64,000 nt of DNA from contig LDXJ01000063.1 of the NCBI GenBank assembly GCA_001029295.1, positions 186,001-250,000 of the forward strand, read 5' to 3'. A model generated the notes under the pieces. It made no database searches. It had not been told where the DNA came from and saw only the letters and a list, made by a program, of their open reading frames with translations. A program made the translations under genes and the position numbers. Shown here one piece after another: positions 17,876 to 25,663 of this stretch (positions are counted from its first letter, which is position 1; the number at the start of each line of letters is the position of its first letter). The DNA comes from Peptococcaceae bacterium CEB3. Its GTDB lineage: Bacteria > Bacillota > Desulfitobacteriia > Desulfitobacteriales > Desulfitobacteriaceae.

Positions 17876-18766
17876 TTAGCCGGGCAGGGAGGCGCCGAAA
17901 TGTCCCAGGACAAACTCCCGGAAATGTTGGGCGGCCGGGGTAAGGTGACGTTCCTCTACCCAGGCGATCCCGATCACGCGCTGACATTTCGGTTGGGAAA
18001 CCGGTACTTGGACGACTCCCGTGCTTTCGGCTCCGCGACAGCGGGGGACCAGGGCGATGCCGAGTTTGGCGGCGACGAGTCCGGTGACGGTGCCCACCTC
18101 TTCTCCCTCGAAGGTGGCTTTGGGCGTGAAGCCTGCCTCATGGCAAAGCCCGTAAATAATTTCCCCCAAAGAAACGTCCTTCTTAAAAAGAATAAAGGGC
18201 TCGCCGGCCAATTCGGCCAAATTGACTGAGGCACGGCTGGCCAGGGGGTGTTCAGCCGGAACGATCAAGACGATCTCTTCAGTGAACAAATGGGCCCAGC
18301 GGATGTGTTCATGGGCGGAGGGCTGTGAACAAAAACAAAAGTCAATGTCCGCGGTTTCCAGACTGTCCAGGAGGCGGTGAGCCGTATTTTGGTGGAGCTG
18401 AAACCGAACGAGCGGGAATTTCCGGCGGAATGACCCGAGTAAGTCCGGCACCAAGTTTGAACCTTGCGAATGGATGAAGCCCAAAGCCACGCTGCCTTTG
18501 AACGGATCAAGCAAATCTTGAAGCTCTTGTTTTCCCAAGGAGATTTCCTGCAAGGCACGATTGACCCGCTTAAGAAAGATCTGGCCATAAGAACTCAGGG
18601 CGACCCGGCGTCCTTGGCGTTCAAACAGTGGTACGCCCAATTCATCTTCCAAACGGGCCATCGAACGGCTGAGGGCCGGTTGGGAAATTGAGAGAACGTT
18701 CGCCGCTTGGGTAAAGTGCTGTAATTGAGCGACGGTTTGAAAGTAGTGGAGCTGGTCCCATTCCAT
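17876..18766 (-). CDS. LysR-family transcriptional regulator
   Basis: 296 residues from the ATG at 18764-18766, with GGGGGAA 8 bases upstream. The N-terminal helix-turn-helix (LQHFTQAANVLSISQPALSR ... LEDELGVPLFER) is diagnostic. The remaining two thirds form the effector-binding fold (DIDFCFCSQP ... LIVPAEHPLAS). LysR proteins activate a divergent or nearby operon in response to a metabolite. The nearest genes are the molybdoenzyme sets (convergent) and the AAA ATPase (divergent), neither a convincing target. A related MFS gene lies 2.5 kb away. Target unresolved. Confidence 0.92.
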   Translation of the reverse strand: MEWDQLHYFQTVAQLQHFTQAANVLSISQPALSRSMARLEDELGVPLFERQGRRVALSSYGQIFLKRVNRALQEISLGKQELQDLLDPFKGSVALGFIHSQGSNLVPDLLGSFRRKFPLVRFQLHQNTAHRLLDSLETADIDFCFCSQPSAHEHIRWAHLFTEEIVLIVPAEHPLASRASVNLAELAGEPFILFKKDVSLGEIIYGLCHEAGFTPKATFEGEEVGTVTGLVAAKLGIALVPRCRGAESTGVVQVPVSQPKCQRVIGIAWVEERHLTPAAQHFREFVLGHFGASLPG

Positions 18767-19109
18767 GTAAGGATTCCCCCCGTAAAGCTTGCCAGCAGGC
18801 ATTATTTCAGCACGCAACAGCTTGGCCGCCTAAGCTCTAATCGCTAATGATGATAAGCCCTAATCGCTAACGATGATCAGGTCCATTGCCCGTAATCTTT
18901 AACCCACAACAGTATTTTAACATAGCTAACGGTAAGTCCCAATTCTCTGATGAGATGGGTTTGGGCGAATCACTATGTGGTAAGCCACAGGAAATCTATG
19001 GATCCAAACAAAATATTCTGATATAATCGGGGTATATTGGGTTGGCGTGAGTGGATATGTGTGCGGTGGGAAAATATATGGGTAAAATAGAATTTGGGAG
19101 GTGAATTAA
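18767..19109. repeat. 343-bp divergent intergenic region with a 23-bp tandem repeat
   Basis: TAAGCTCTAATCGCTAATGATGA (18831-18853) is repeated directly at 18854-18876 with two mismatches. The rest becomes AT-rich toward the ATPase gene. No additional gene recognised. Confidence 0.6.
19019..19027 (+). promoter_or_regulatory. extended -10 promoter for the AAA ATPase gene
   Basis: TGATATAAT gives a perfect TATAAT (19022-19027) with the TG extension, about 83 bases before the GTG start. The -35 region (TGGATC) is poor, as is usual for extended -10 promoters. Confidence 0.5.
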
Positions 19110-20207
19110 GTGATAACGAGAGCAGTGGTAAAGAATTACAAGAACCATGCCCATACGGAAATACCTCTGAGCAGAGTTACCTTATTGGGTGGGCGCAATA
19201 ATGTGGGTAAGACTAACCTTTTAGAAGCATTATTTTTGCACCACGATAGAAAGAATCCCCAGTTTATAATAAGACAATATGCCTTTCGCGGATTGGAACA
19301 GTTATATACGATCCCCGAAACGGCGTGGGCACCCATTTTTAGGGACTACGACATTGGTAAAAAATGCAGTATCAGTGTTACCCGTGATGGAAGGGAAGAA
19401 GTTTTAGAAATACAATTCAATCCGTCATTTTCCACGACGAAGCCGATTAACCGTTTTGTTACTGTTGAACAAACCAATATTGCAAGCAGCCAGGCACTTA
19501 AGACTATTACAGCCTTGGATATAACTTTCAAGATCCAAGGAAAGAAAGTCCAAGATAACCACTTGGTTTTGGATCATATGGGATATGGTGTCGTATTTGA
19601 TCTGATGGAAAGCAATATTACGGCGCCGGCGGTCTTTATGGCTTCAAGGGCCAGATCAAACCAAAATGAAGATGCCATGAGGTTTGGAGTTCTGGATATA
19701 GATAATAAGACCGAATCCATTACAGAAATACTGAGAGCGATAGAACCGAAGTTAAAAAATCTTTCGGCTGTTTCCACGGGCTTGTTTTCTGTTATGTATG
19801 CAGATATCTCCGGAAATAAACAAAAGATGCCGGTGGCGATGTTGGGGGATGGGGTTTCGAGGCTTCTTTCCATTATCCTGGCAATTGCCAATTCAAAAAA
19901 TGGGATCGTTTTTATTGATGAAATAGAAAATGGAATACATTATTCGGTTATGCCGAAGGTTTGGGAAGGAATTGCCCAAGCAGCCGACCGTTTTAATTGT
20001 CAAATTGTCGCCACTACCCATAGCTACGAATGCCTCAAAGCAGCTTATGAGGGTTTTTCAGCTAGAAGAGAGGATTTCAGTTACATCAGGTTAGATCTTT
20101 CCCAAAGCAAAAATAACAATAATACTATCGTTAATACTATTGTTCCACGGAAGTTTAGTTACGAATCTCTGGGTGAAGCCCTCTCCAATGATTGGGAGGT
20201 TCGGTAA
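19110..20207 (+). CDS. AAA/OLD-like ATPase, candidate anti-phage module
   Basis: 365 residues from a GTG start with GGGAGGTG 6 bases upstream. Walker A is G28-RNNVG-K34-T35. The ABC-type signature region LGDGVSRLL is at 246-253. Walker B is IVFIDE, with D270 and E271. An H-loop histidine (H304, ATTHSYECL) follows. This is the SMC/RecF/OLD-type AAA_15/AAA_21 layout without the TOPRIM nuclease domain of OLD. The TOPRIM-like function is instead encoded by the next gene, one base after this stop. Base composition is visibly more AT-rich than the flanking genes, which suggests transfer. The split ATPase plus nuclease design matches known bacterial defence systems, but the activity is inferred. Confidence 0.85.
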   Translation: MITRAVVKNYKNHAHTEIPLSRVTLLGGRNNVGKTNLLEALFLHHDRKNPQFIIRQYAFRGLEQLYTIPETAWAPIFRDYDIGKKCSISVTRDGREEVLEIQFNPSFSTTKPINRFVTVEQTNIASSQALKTITALDITFKIQGKKVQDNHLVLDHMGYGVVFDLMESNITAPAVFMASRARSNQNEDAMRFGVLDIDNKTESITEILRAIEPKLKNLSAVSTGLFSVMYADISGNKQKMPVAMLGDGVSRLLSIILAIANSKNGIVFIDEIENGIHYSVMPKVWEGIAQAADRFNCQIVATTHSYECLKAAYEGFSARREDFSYIRLDLSQSKNNNNTIVNTIVPRKFSYESLGEALSNDWEVR

Positions 20208-20208
20208 A

Positions 20209-20835
20209 ATGCCTGTCAATATCACCGGTCGTAGGCTGCTATTGGTTGAAGGAAAAGATGAATTAAATTTTTTCGAGGCTCTGTTGAACCGTGTTGGTTT
20301 GCTTGACCCCCGTACTCAGATAATTTCCGTTGAAGGGAAGGATAGGTTTAAGACACAATTAAGGGCATTAACTCTTTCAACAGGTTTTGATAATGTCAAT
20401 GAATTAGCAATCATAAGGGATGCGGATAGAAACCCCGGTGCAAGTTTTGAGAGCGTCGCAAGTCTTCTCAGGGAAAATCATTTGCCCACACCGGAGTTCG
20501 CAAACACATTTGCCCATAGTGGTAAGCCAAAAGTCGGCGTGTTTATAATGCCGGGAAATAATGAGGAAGGTATGCTTGAAGACCTTTGCCTTAAGTCTCA
20601 AAGAGACCATCCTGTGATGGAATGCGTTGAAGCATTTATCCAGTGCGCCGCAAGCAAGACTTCTGAACTTCCTAGGGTGCTTTCTAAGGCTAAGGCCCAT
20701 GCTTTTCTTTCGGTAATGCCGGTGCTGGTAACCAGTGTGGGAATTGGGGCTAAGAATGGCTATTGGAATTTTGAGCATGATTGTATGGCAAACGTGGTAG
20801 ATTTCCTTAGGCAATTCGCCGCTAATGAATTATAG
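20209..20835 (+). CDS. DUF3226/TOPRIM-like protein, partner of the ATPase
   Basis: 208 residues. The ATG at 20209 has GGGAGG 9 bases upstream, inside the end of the ATPase gene, so the two are translationally linked. It shows the TOPRIM-type pattern: LLLVEGKDE (E14), an acidic pair IIRDADRNP (D71, D73) after the expected beta strand, and the DUF3226 signature MPGNNEEGMLEDL (114-126). TOPRIM domains bind Mg2+ and cut or join nucleic acid in OLD nucleases, primases and topoisomerases. It shares the low GC of its partner. The likely role is an effector nuclease regulated by the ATPase. Confidence 0.83.
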   Translation: MPVNITGRRLLLVEGKDELNFFEALLNRVGLLDPRTQIISVEGKDRFKTQLRALTLSTGFDNVNELAIIRDADRNPGASFESVASLLRENHLPTPEFANTFAHSGKPKVGVFIMPGNNEEGMLEDLCLKSQRDHPVMECVEAFIQCAASKTSELPRVLSKAKAHAFLSVMPVLVTSVGIGAKNGYWNFEHDCMANVVDFLRQFAANEL

Positions 20836-21243
20836 GAGGCGCGGACAAAAAGCAGCGTACACCGGTTCATCCCACCATTTCTCCAGATGTGTTGAATGGG
20901 TTTAGGTGTCTCATCCAACACTGTCACATGCCGGATTGGGTCTTACACAATCTTCACAGGGGTAACTTCGGGCGGTCTCCATCGAGCACCCTTGTTTGCG
21001 GACTGCGGGAAAAGGATGGAGAATTAACAGAGAGTGGATGGGAATTGACAGAGAGTGGATCCGGTACTTGGCACGCCACCCACACCGATCAATTACTAGC
21101 ATGCATCAAATCAATGCAAATGATAAATTAGACATCAGGTCTTGTCAAGGTGTAAGATAAAGCCTGGAGTTGAAGTGGACCGGATGATTTACGTTTTGCG
21201 TTTCACGTTTCGGTTTTCCGGCCCTGAACTGAGGTGAGTATCC
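20836..21243. other. 408-bp gap, no recognised gene, one 21-bp repeat
   Basis: Both strands were scanned and no credible product found. GAATTAACAGAGAGTGGATGG (21021-21041) is followed directly by a second copy with three changes (21042-21062). The region could contain the decayed edge of the transferred ATPase module, but no mobile-element signature was identified. Confidence 0.45.
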
Positions 21244-22479
21244 TTGACATATATCCGAAGAGGAACGGCGGCTTTCCGCAAGACCAATATTGCCTTGTTT
21301 TTCGGCGGTTTTAACACCTTTGCCATTATGTACAGCACCCAACCGCTCCTGCCGGATTTTTCCCGGGAGTTTCATATTTCGCCGGCTATGGCCAGTCTGT
21401 CTCTCTCGCTGACGACGATCGCTCTGGCCGTAGGTATGCTGTTGGTCGGTTCGATCTCTGAGGTGCGGGGGCGGAAACCGATCATGATCTTTTCGCTGGT
21501 GGCGGCGTCCGTGCTGGCGCTCCTGACGGCTTTTGTTCCCGATTACCGGGACCTGCTCGTCCTGCGCGTTCTGCAGGGGATCGTGCTCGCGGGCCTGCCG
21601 GCGGTGGCGATGGCCTATCTCAGTGAGGAGATCGAGCCCTCCAGCCTGGGGATTGCCATGGGGCTTTACATCAGCGGAAATTCCGTCGGGGGCATGAGCG
21701 GGCGCATCATCATCGGCATGTTGACCGACTATTATGGCTGGCGGGTGGCCTTGGGCAGTATCGGACTTTTGAGCGTTTTGGCCAGCCTGCTCTTTTGGTA
21801 CCTATTGCCAGCGTCGGAGAATTTCCAAGCGCGTACGTTTGACTTGGCCAAATTGTCTAAGTCGATGCTCAACCATCTCAAAGACCCGGGTTTACTCAGC
21901 CTTTATGGTGTCGGGTTTGCCTTGATGGGGAGTTTTGTCACCCTTTACAACTACATCGGGTTTCAATTGATCATCCCTCCTTATTCCCTCAGCCAGGCCC
22001 TCGTGGGCTGGATCTTTATCCTCTACCTCACGGGAACCTTCAGTTCGGCTTGGTTGGGCCGCTTGGCGGATAAATACGGCCGGCAGAAGATGCTGGGAAT
22101 CGCGGTCCTGATCATGGCTTCCGGTGCGGTCGTTACTTTGGGCGGGCCCCTGGTACTCAAGATTTTGGGCATCGCCGTATTCACCTTTGGTTTCTTCGGC
22201 GGGCATTCGGTGGCGAGCGGCTGGGTCGGGCGGCGCGCTCAACATGACAAGGCCCAGGCTTCTTCTCTCTACCTCTTTTTCTACTATGCCGGTTCGAGTG
22301 TCGGGGGAACGGCCGGGGGTGTCTTTTGGAGTGCCTGGGGTTGGGGTGGTGTCATCGGCATGATATTGGTCTTCTTGCTTCTGGCTCTTGCCCTCTCGCG
22401 GCACCTTCGTTCGATTCCCCCGCTCATTTCCGGCGCGCGGGCCAAACTCGAGCCGCAGAAAGCGCAGGCGCAGGGTTAA
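21244..22479 (+). CDS. MFS transporter, YnfM-like
   Basis: 411 residues from a TTG start with a TGAGGTGAG ribosome binding site. Twelve transmembrane helices. The opening ALFFGGFNTFAIMYSTQPLLP, the loop SEVRGRKPIMIFSL (MFS motif A) and AMAYLSEEI are typical of the YnfM/arabinose-efflux-like branch of the major facilitator superfamily, usually proton-driven exporters. In many genomes this family is controlled by a LysR regulator, and one is present 2.5 kb away but not adjacent. The substrate is unknown. Confidence 0.9.
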   Translation: MTYIRRGTAAFRKTNIALFFGGFNTFAIMYSTQPLLPDFSREFHISPAMASLSLSLTTIALAVGMLLVGSISEVRGRKPIMIFSLVAASVLALLTAFVPDYRDLLVLRVLQGIVLAGLPAVAMAYLSEEIEPSSLGIAMGLYISGNSVGGMSGRIIIGMLTDYYGWRVALGSIGLLSVLASLLFWYLLPASENFQARTFDLAKLSKSMLNHLKDPGLLSLYGVGFALMGSFVTLYNYIGFQLIIPPYSLSQALVGWIFILYLTGTFSSAWLGRLADKYGRQKMLGIAVLIMASGAVVTLGGPLVLKILGIAVFTFGFFGGHSVASGWVGRRAQHDKAQASSLYLFFYYAGSSVGGTAGGVFWSAWGWGGVIGMILVFLLLALALSRHLRSIPPLISGARAKLEPQKAQAQG

Positions 22480-22520
22480 GGGGAGTCGAGAGTGTGCGCG
22501 CGAAAATGCAGAAACCAGCA

Positions 22521-22555
22521 TTCATCTCCCGCTTTAGAAGTGGGAGTCTTCTGCT
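22521..22555. mobile_element. hairpin resembling an IS200/IS605-type element end
   Basis: TTCATCTCCCGCTTTAGAAG then TGGGAGTCTTCTGCT forms a 9-bp stem (22526-22534 with 22538-22546) with a 3-base loop. The flanking TTCAT and GTCTTCTGCT words are those often found next to the right end of TnpB-carrying IS605 elements. No transposase or TnpB gene is nearby, so at most this is a remnant. It could simply be a terminator-like stem between convergent genes, though it has no T tract. Confidence 0.35.
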
Positions 22556-22985
22556 AGGTGCTGATAAGTTCTTCAATGCGATGAATTCCGGGTATTCGGT
22601 CAAAGTGCCGATCAAAGGTGTAAATATCGGTGTATCCCCACTCAAACATTCTGGCAACAATGAGTGCGTCAGACCACTTAATGTTCTTGTCGACGAACAG
22701 GTCTAGAGAAGTATGGACTACCTCAGCGTTAATCCCTAACGGGACTATGCCAGGTAAGTTTAGCCAAGCCCTTATAGTGCCGGCTATTTCATTTTTGGGG
22801 ATTTTCAGGCCGGAAAGGACATAAACGACGTCGGAAAGCACGGGCTCGGGGATGAGTAAGACTACGCTCCCCGCTTCAGCCTGATGCAGGAGGAAGTTAA
22901 CCTTCTCGGCTTGTTCCGGGATATCGTTTAGGACGGCGCGGAGGATAATACTAGCGTCAATAACCAAGTTCTTTGGTTCTGTCAT
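22554..22985 (-). CDS. PIN-domain toxin (VapC-like RNase)
   Basis: 143 residues. The four acidic positions expected of a PIN nuclease are present: D10 (LVIDAS), E47 (PEPVLSDVVY), D106 (KWSDALIVA) and D125 (YTFDRHFDR). These proteins cleave RNA in a Mg2+-dependent way and are held inactive by a cognate antitoxin. The ATG at 22983-22985 lies inside the end of the upstream AbrB-type gene, a 29-bp overlap typical of toxin-antitoxin operons. Longer upstream starts would overlap nearly the whole antitoxin and were not used. Confidence 0.9.
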   Translation of the reverse strand: MTEPKNLVIDASIILRAVLNDIPEQAEKVNFLLHQAEAGSVVLLIPEPVLSDVVYVLSGLKIPKNEIAGTIRAWLNLPGIVPLGINAEVVHTSLDLFVDKNIKWSDALIVARMFEWGYTDIYTFDRHFDRIPGIHRIEELIST

Positions 22986-23253
22986 GTTCCATCTTCTCCC
23001 TCGCGGTATAGGCATCGACCGGATTACCGGGGCTGGCGTATGTTTGTAACCTCCCCGTAATCTGGTTGGCAGTCGATGGCGTTTCCACAACGATAATCCC
23101 GTCATATCGGCGGCGAAATCGAATTTTACCGCCATGGGGAATACCCAATTCGTCGCGAATTGCCTTCGGAATTGTGACTTGTCCCTTCTCTGTTACTGTA
23201 GCCCAGTTTTCATAGCCGGGAGCGTTCATCCTTGACATTTCCATTACCCCCAT
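22957..23253 (-). CDS. AbrB/MazE/SpoVT-type antitoxin
   Basis: 98 residues from the ATG at 23251-23253, preceded by AAGGAT and lying about 13 bases after the predicted transcription start. The swapped-hairpin AbrB domain is clear (WATVTEKGQVTIPKAIRDEL ... GIPHGGKIRFRR). The C-terminal half presumably binds and blocks the PIN toxin. Antitoxins of this type also bind their own promoter, and a perfect inverted repeat covers the -10 box upstream. Pairing of an AbrB-fold antitoxin with a PIN toxin is a known combination. Confidence 0.9.
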   Translation of the reverse strand: MGVMEMSRMNAPGYENWATVTEKGQVTIPKAIRDELGIPHGGKIRFRRRYDGIIVVETPSTANQITGRLQTYASPGNPVDAYTAREKMEHDRTKELGY

Positions 23254-23261
23254 ACAGGTAT

Positions 23262-23301
23262 CCTTACTTAGAAATATAAAGTAAGGGACCGGTGAGGTCA
23301 A
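23262..23301 (-). promoter_or_regulatory. toxin-antitoxin promoter and operator
   Basis: Minus-strand TTGACC (23296-23301) and TATATT (23273-23278) are 17 bp apart. Perfect 8-bp inverted arms CCTTACTT (23262-23269) and AAGTAAGG (23279-23286) flank the -10 box, a likely autoregulatory site for the AbrB-type antitoxin. Confidence 0.7.
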
Positions 23302-23422
23302 GGTCAGGCAAAAGCATCACCGCGCTGTAGGGGAAAATGCCGGCGCGGTCGGTGGATAATAGGTGGATGATCTTGGCCGTATTAGAGTGTCAAGGTATCA
23401 GTGGGAAAAAATGCCGGCCCTG

Positions 23423-23451
23423 TTGCCGGCGGATCCCGTACATAATATAAT
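23423..23451 (+). promoter_or_regulatory. dapL promoter
   Basis: TTGCCG (23423-23428), a 17-bp spacer and a perfect TATAAT (23446-23451), 36 bases before the dapL ATG. Confidence 0.65.
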
Positions 23452-23486
23452 AGGGACAGCCGGAAAGAAAGGAGACCCGTTGAGAG

Positions 23487-24719
23487 ATGGCTTTGGTCAA
23501 TGAAAATTACTTAAAACTTCCCGGAAGTTACCTTTTTTCCGAAATCGCCCGCAGGGTCGGCGACTTTAAAGAGAAAAACCCCGAGGCGGATGTTATCCGC
23601 CTCGGCATCGGGGATGTTACCCGCCCTCTGCCTCAGGCGGTGGTGGAGGCCATGAAAGGGGCCGCGACCGAGATGGGGCGGCCGGAGACTTTCCGCGGCT
23701 ACGGGCCCGAGCAGGGATACAGCTTTCTCATCGAAAAAATCATCGCCCATGACTTTGCGCCCCGGGGAATCGAACTGGACGAGAGCGAGGTTTTCATCAG
23801 TGACGGGGCCAAGAGCGACACGGCCAATTTCCAGGAACTTTTTGCCACCGGCAATGTGGTGGCCGTCAGCGATCCTGTCTATCCGGTCTATGTCGACAGC
23901 AATGTCATGGCGGGCCGCACCGGAGGGCTGGATGGACAAGGGAAATATGACCGCCTGGTTTATCTTCCCTGCACGGAGAATAACGGCATGAAGCCGGACC
24001 TGCCGCGCGAGAAGGTCGACCTGATCTACCTTTGCTATCCCAATAACCCGACGGGTATGACCCTTTCCAAAGCGGAGCTGAAGAGATGGGTGGATTTTGC
24101 CCGGGAGAAGCGGGCCCTCATTCTGTTTGACGCGGCCTATGAGGCTTACATTCAGGAAACGGGAATTCCGCACAGTATTTTCGAGATCGAAGGGGCGCGC
24201 GAGGTCGCGATCGAATTTCGCAGCTTTTCCAAGACCGCGGGTTTCACCGGCACCCGCTGCGGCTACACTATCGTGCCCAAAGAGGTTAAGGTTTACGATG
24301 CTCAAGGGCAGGCCCACGGATTGAACGCCCTTTGGCTGAGAAGACAGACCACCAAGTTTAACGGAGTCTCTTACCCCGTTCAGGTGGGTGCGGCGGCGGT
24401 GTTTTCGCCGGAGGGCCAAAGACAGGTGCGAGAAACCATCAGTTATTACATGGAAAACGCCCGCATCATCCGGGAAGGTTTGCGAGAAGCGGGTTATACG
24501 GTGTTCGGAGGAGTTAACGCCCCTTATATCTGGCTCAAAACCCCGGACAACATGCCCTCCTGGGACTTCTTCGACTTCCTGATGCGGGAGGCCAACGTGG
24601 TAGGAACCCCAGGAGCCGGTTTTGGCTTCAGCGGCGAAGGGTATTTCAGACTCACGGCTTTCGGCACTCGGGAAAACACCGAAAAGGCGCTGGCCAGGAT
24701 CAAGGGAGTACAAGCATAG
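23487..24719 (+). CDS. dapL: LL-diaminopimelate aminotransferase
   Basis: 410 residues, the usual family length. The start [20 protein letters not shown] and [20 protein letters not shown] are diagnostic for DapL. The PLP lysine lies in [15 protein letters not shown], and YPNNPTG is the fold-type I signature. It converts tetrahydrodipicolinate directly to LL-diaminopimelate using glutamate, the one-step route to lysine and peptidoglycan diaminopimelate found in many anaerobic Bacillota. ATG at 23487 with a GGAG site about 13 bases upstream. It is transcribed from its own promoter. Confidence 0.97.
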   Translation: MALVNENYLKLPGSYLFSEIARRVGDFKEKNPEADVIRLGIGDVTRPLPQAVVEAMKGAATEMGRPETFRGYGPEQGYSFLIEKIIAHDFAPRGIELDESEVFISDGAKSDTANFQELFATGNVVAVSDPVYPVYVDSNVMAGRTGGLDGQGKYDRLVYLPCTENNGMKPDLPREKVDLIYLCYPNNPTGMTLSKAELKRWVDFAREKRALILFDAAYEAYIQETGIPHSIFEIEGAREVAIEFRSFSKTAGFTGTRCGYTIVPKEVKVYDAQGQAHGLNALWLRRQTTKFNGVSYPVQVGAAAVFSPEGQRQVRETISYYMENARIIREGLREAGYTVFGGVNAPYIWLKTPDNMPSWDFFDFLMREANVVGTPGAGFGFSGEGYFRLTAFGTRENTEKALARIKGVQA

Positions 24720-24745
24720 ACATCATATCCAAAGGGGCAGCACTT

Positions 24746-25486
24746 ATGGAAGACAGACCGTTATTGGAACTCCTGCAGGAAGAGATGGAAATGAGGCTTA
24801 AGGGGGGTCTGTATCACCAGACCCAAATTAAGCTTGCCTATAATTCCAATCGTATCGAAGGCAGCACCTTATCCGAAGATCAGACACGGCATATTTTCGA
24901 AACAAATACCCTTACTGTGAACCTGCCGGAAACCGTCAATGTTGATGACATCATTGAAACAGTGAACCACTTCACTTGCTTTGATTTTATGCTGAGCCAC
25001 GCCAAGGAAACACTGACCGAGGAAATGATTAAGGACTTCCACCGCATCCTGAAGAGAAACACTTCCGATGAACGAAAAGAGTGGTTCAGGGTGGGTGACT
25101 ACAAAACCAGGCCGAATATTGTCGGGGATAGGGAAACTACCGCGCCGGGCAACGTCAAAAGCGCAATGAGAGAATTGCTAAGGATCTACCAGCGGAAACC
25201 AAACACTTTAAAAGACGATATTATTGACGTTCATCACAAAATTGAAGGTATACATCCTTTTCAGGATGGTAACGGACGTGTCGGAAGAATCATTATGTTC
25301 AAGGAATGTCTGAAAAATGACATTACCCCGTTTATCATTGACCACGAACATAAGCTCTTCTACTATCGCGGCCTCAAAGAATACAGCAGGGAAAAAGGGT
25401 ATCTCACAGATACTTGTCTCTCAGCCAAGGACCGATACCAAGCCCTTGTCTCTTACTTCTTTCCGGAGAGAGATGGGAACAAGTGA
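24746..25486 (+). CDS. Fic-domain protein (class II inhibitory motif)
   Basis: 246 residues. The catalytic Fic loop HPFQDGNGRVGR (170-181) is complete, including the histidine that transfers AMP or a related nucleotide group to target protein side chains. Near the N-terminus SNRIEG (34-39) fits the inhibitory helix motif of class II Fic proteins, whose glutamate blocks ATP binding until displaced. No DNA-binding domain is visible. It is more AT-rich than dapL, 26 bp upstream, and may be an acquired gene. The target is unknown. Confidence 0.92.
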   Translation: MEDRPLLELLQEEMEMRLKGGLYHQTQIKLAYNSNRIEGSTLSEDQTRHIFETNTLTVNLPETVNVDDIIETVNHFTCFDFMLSHAKETLTEEMIKDFHRILKRNTSDERKEWFRVGDYKTRPNIVGDRETTAPGNVKSAMRELLRIYQRKPNTLKDDIIDVHHKIEGIHPFQDGNGRVGRIIMFKECLKNDITPFIIDHEHKLFYYRGLKEYSREKGYLTDTCLSAKDRYQALVSYFFPERDGNK

Positions 25487-25541
25487 AGCCGTTCAGCTTG
25501 CAAGCTTTGTTAAAACTCTCTACGCTTAGAAATTCCGCGTG

Positions 25542-25557
25542 TGTGACTTTTATCACA
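25542..25557. promoter_or_regulatory. CRP/FNR-type palindrome upstream of hcp
   Basis: TGTGACTTTTATCACA is a perfect TGTGA-N6-TCACA palindrome, 107 bp before the hcp start. CRP/FNR-family regulators, including the HcpR group that controls hybrid cluster protein genes in anaerobes, bind sites of this shape. Assignment to HcpR is inference. Confidence 0.55.
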
Positions 25558-25663
25558 GTATAGTCCGTACTTCAATCACGATCCTGCATTTCGAAATAGG
25601 CTAAGATGGGTTCAGCGGTCGGGACGAGAAACCAAAAAAAACGAAGTGGAGGAAAAAACAGCG

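Noticed and set aside
19110-20835. PARIS (AriA/AriB) system
   Set aside because: The ATPase is shorter than typical AriA, and the partner carries the DUF3226-type MPGNNEEGMLEDL signature rather than DUF4435. The pair is better described as a different split ATPase/TOPRIM module.
23511-24713. A 400-codon open frame antisense to dapL
   Set aside because: It is the reverse shadow of a strongly recognised aminotransferase, has no ribosome binding site and shows no protein family features. High GC keeps antisense frames open.
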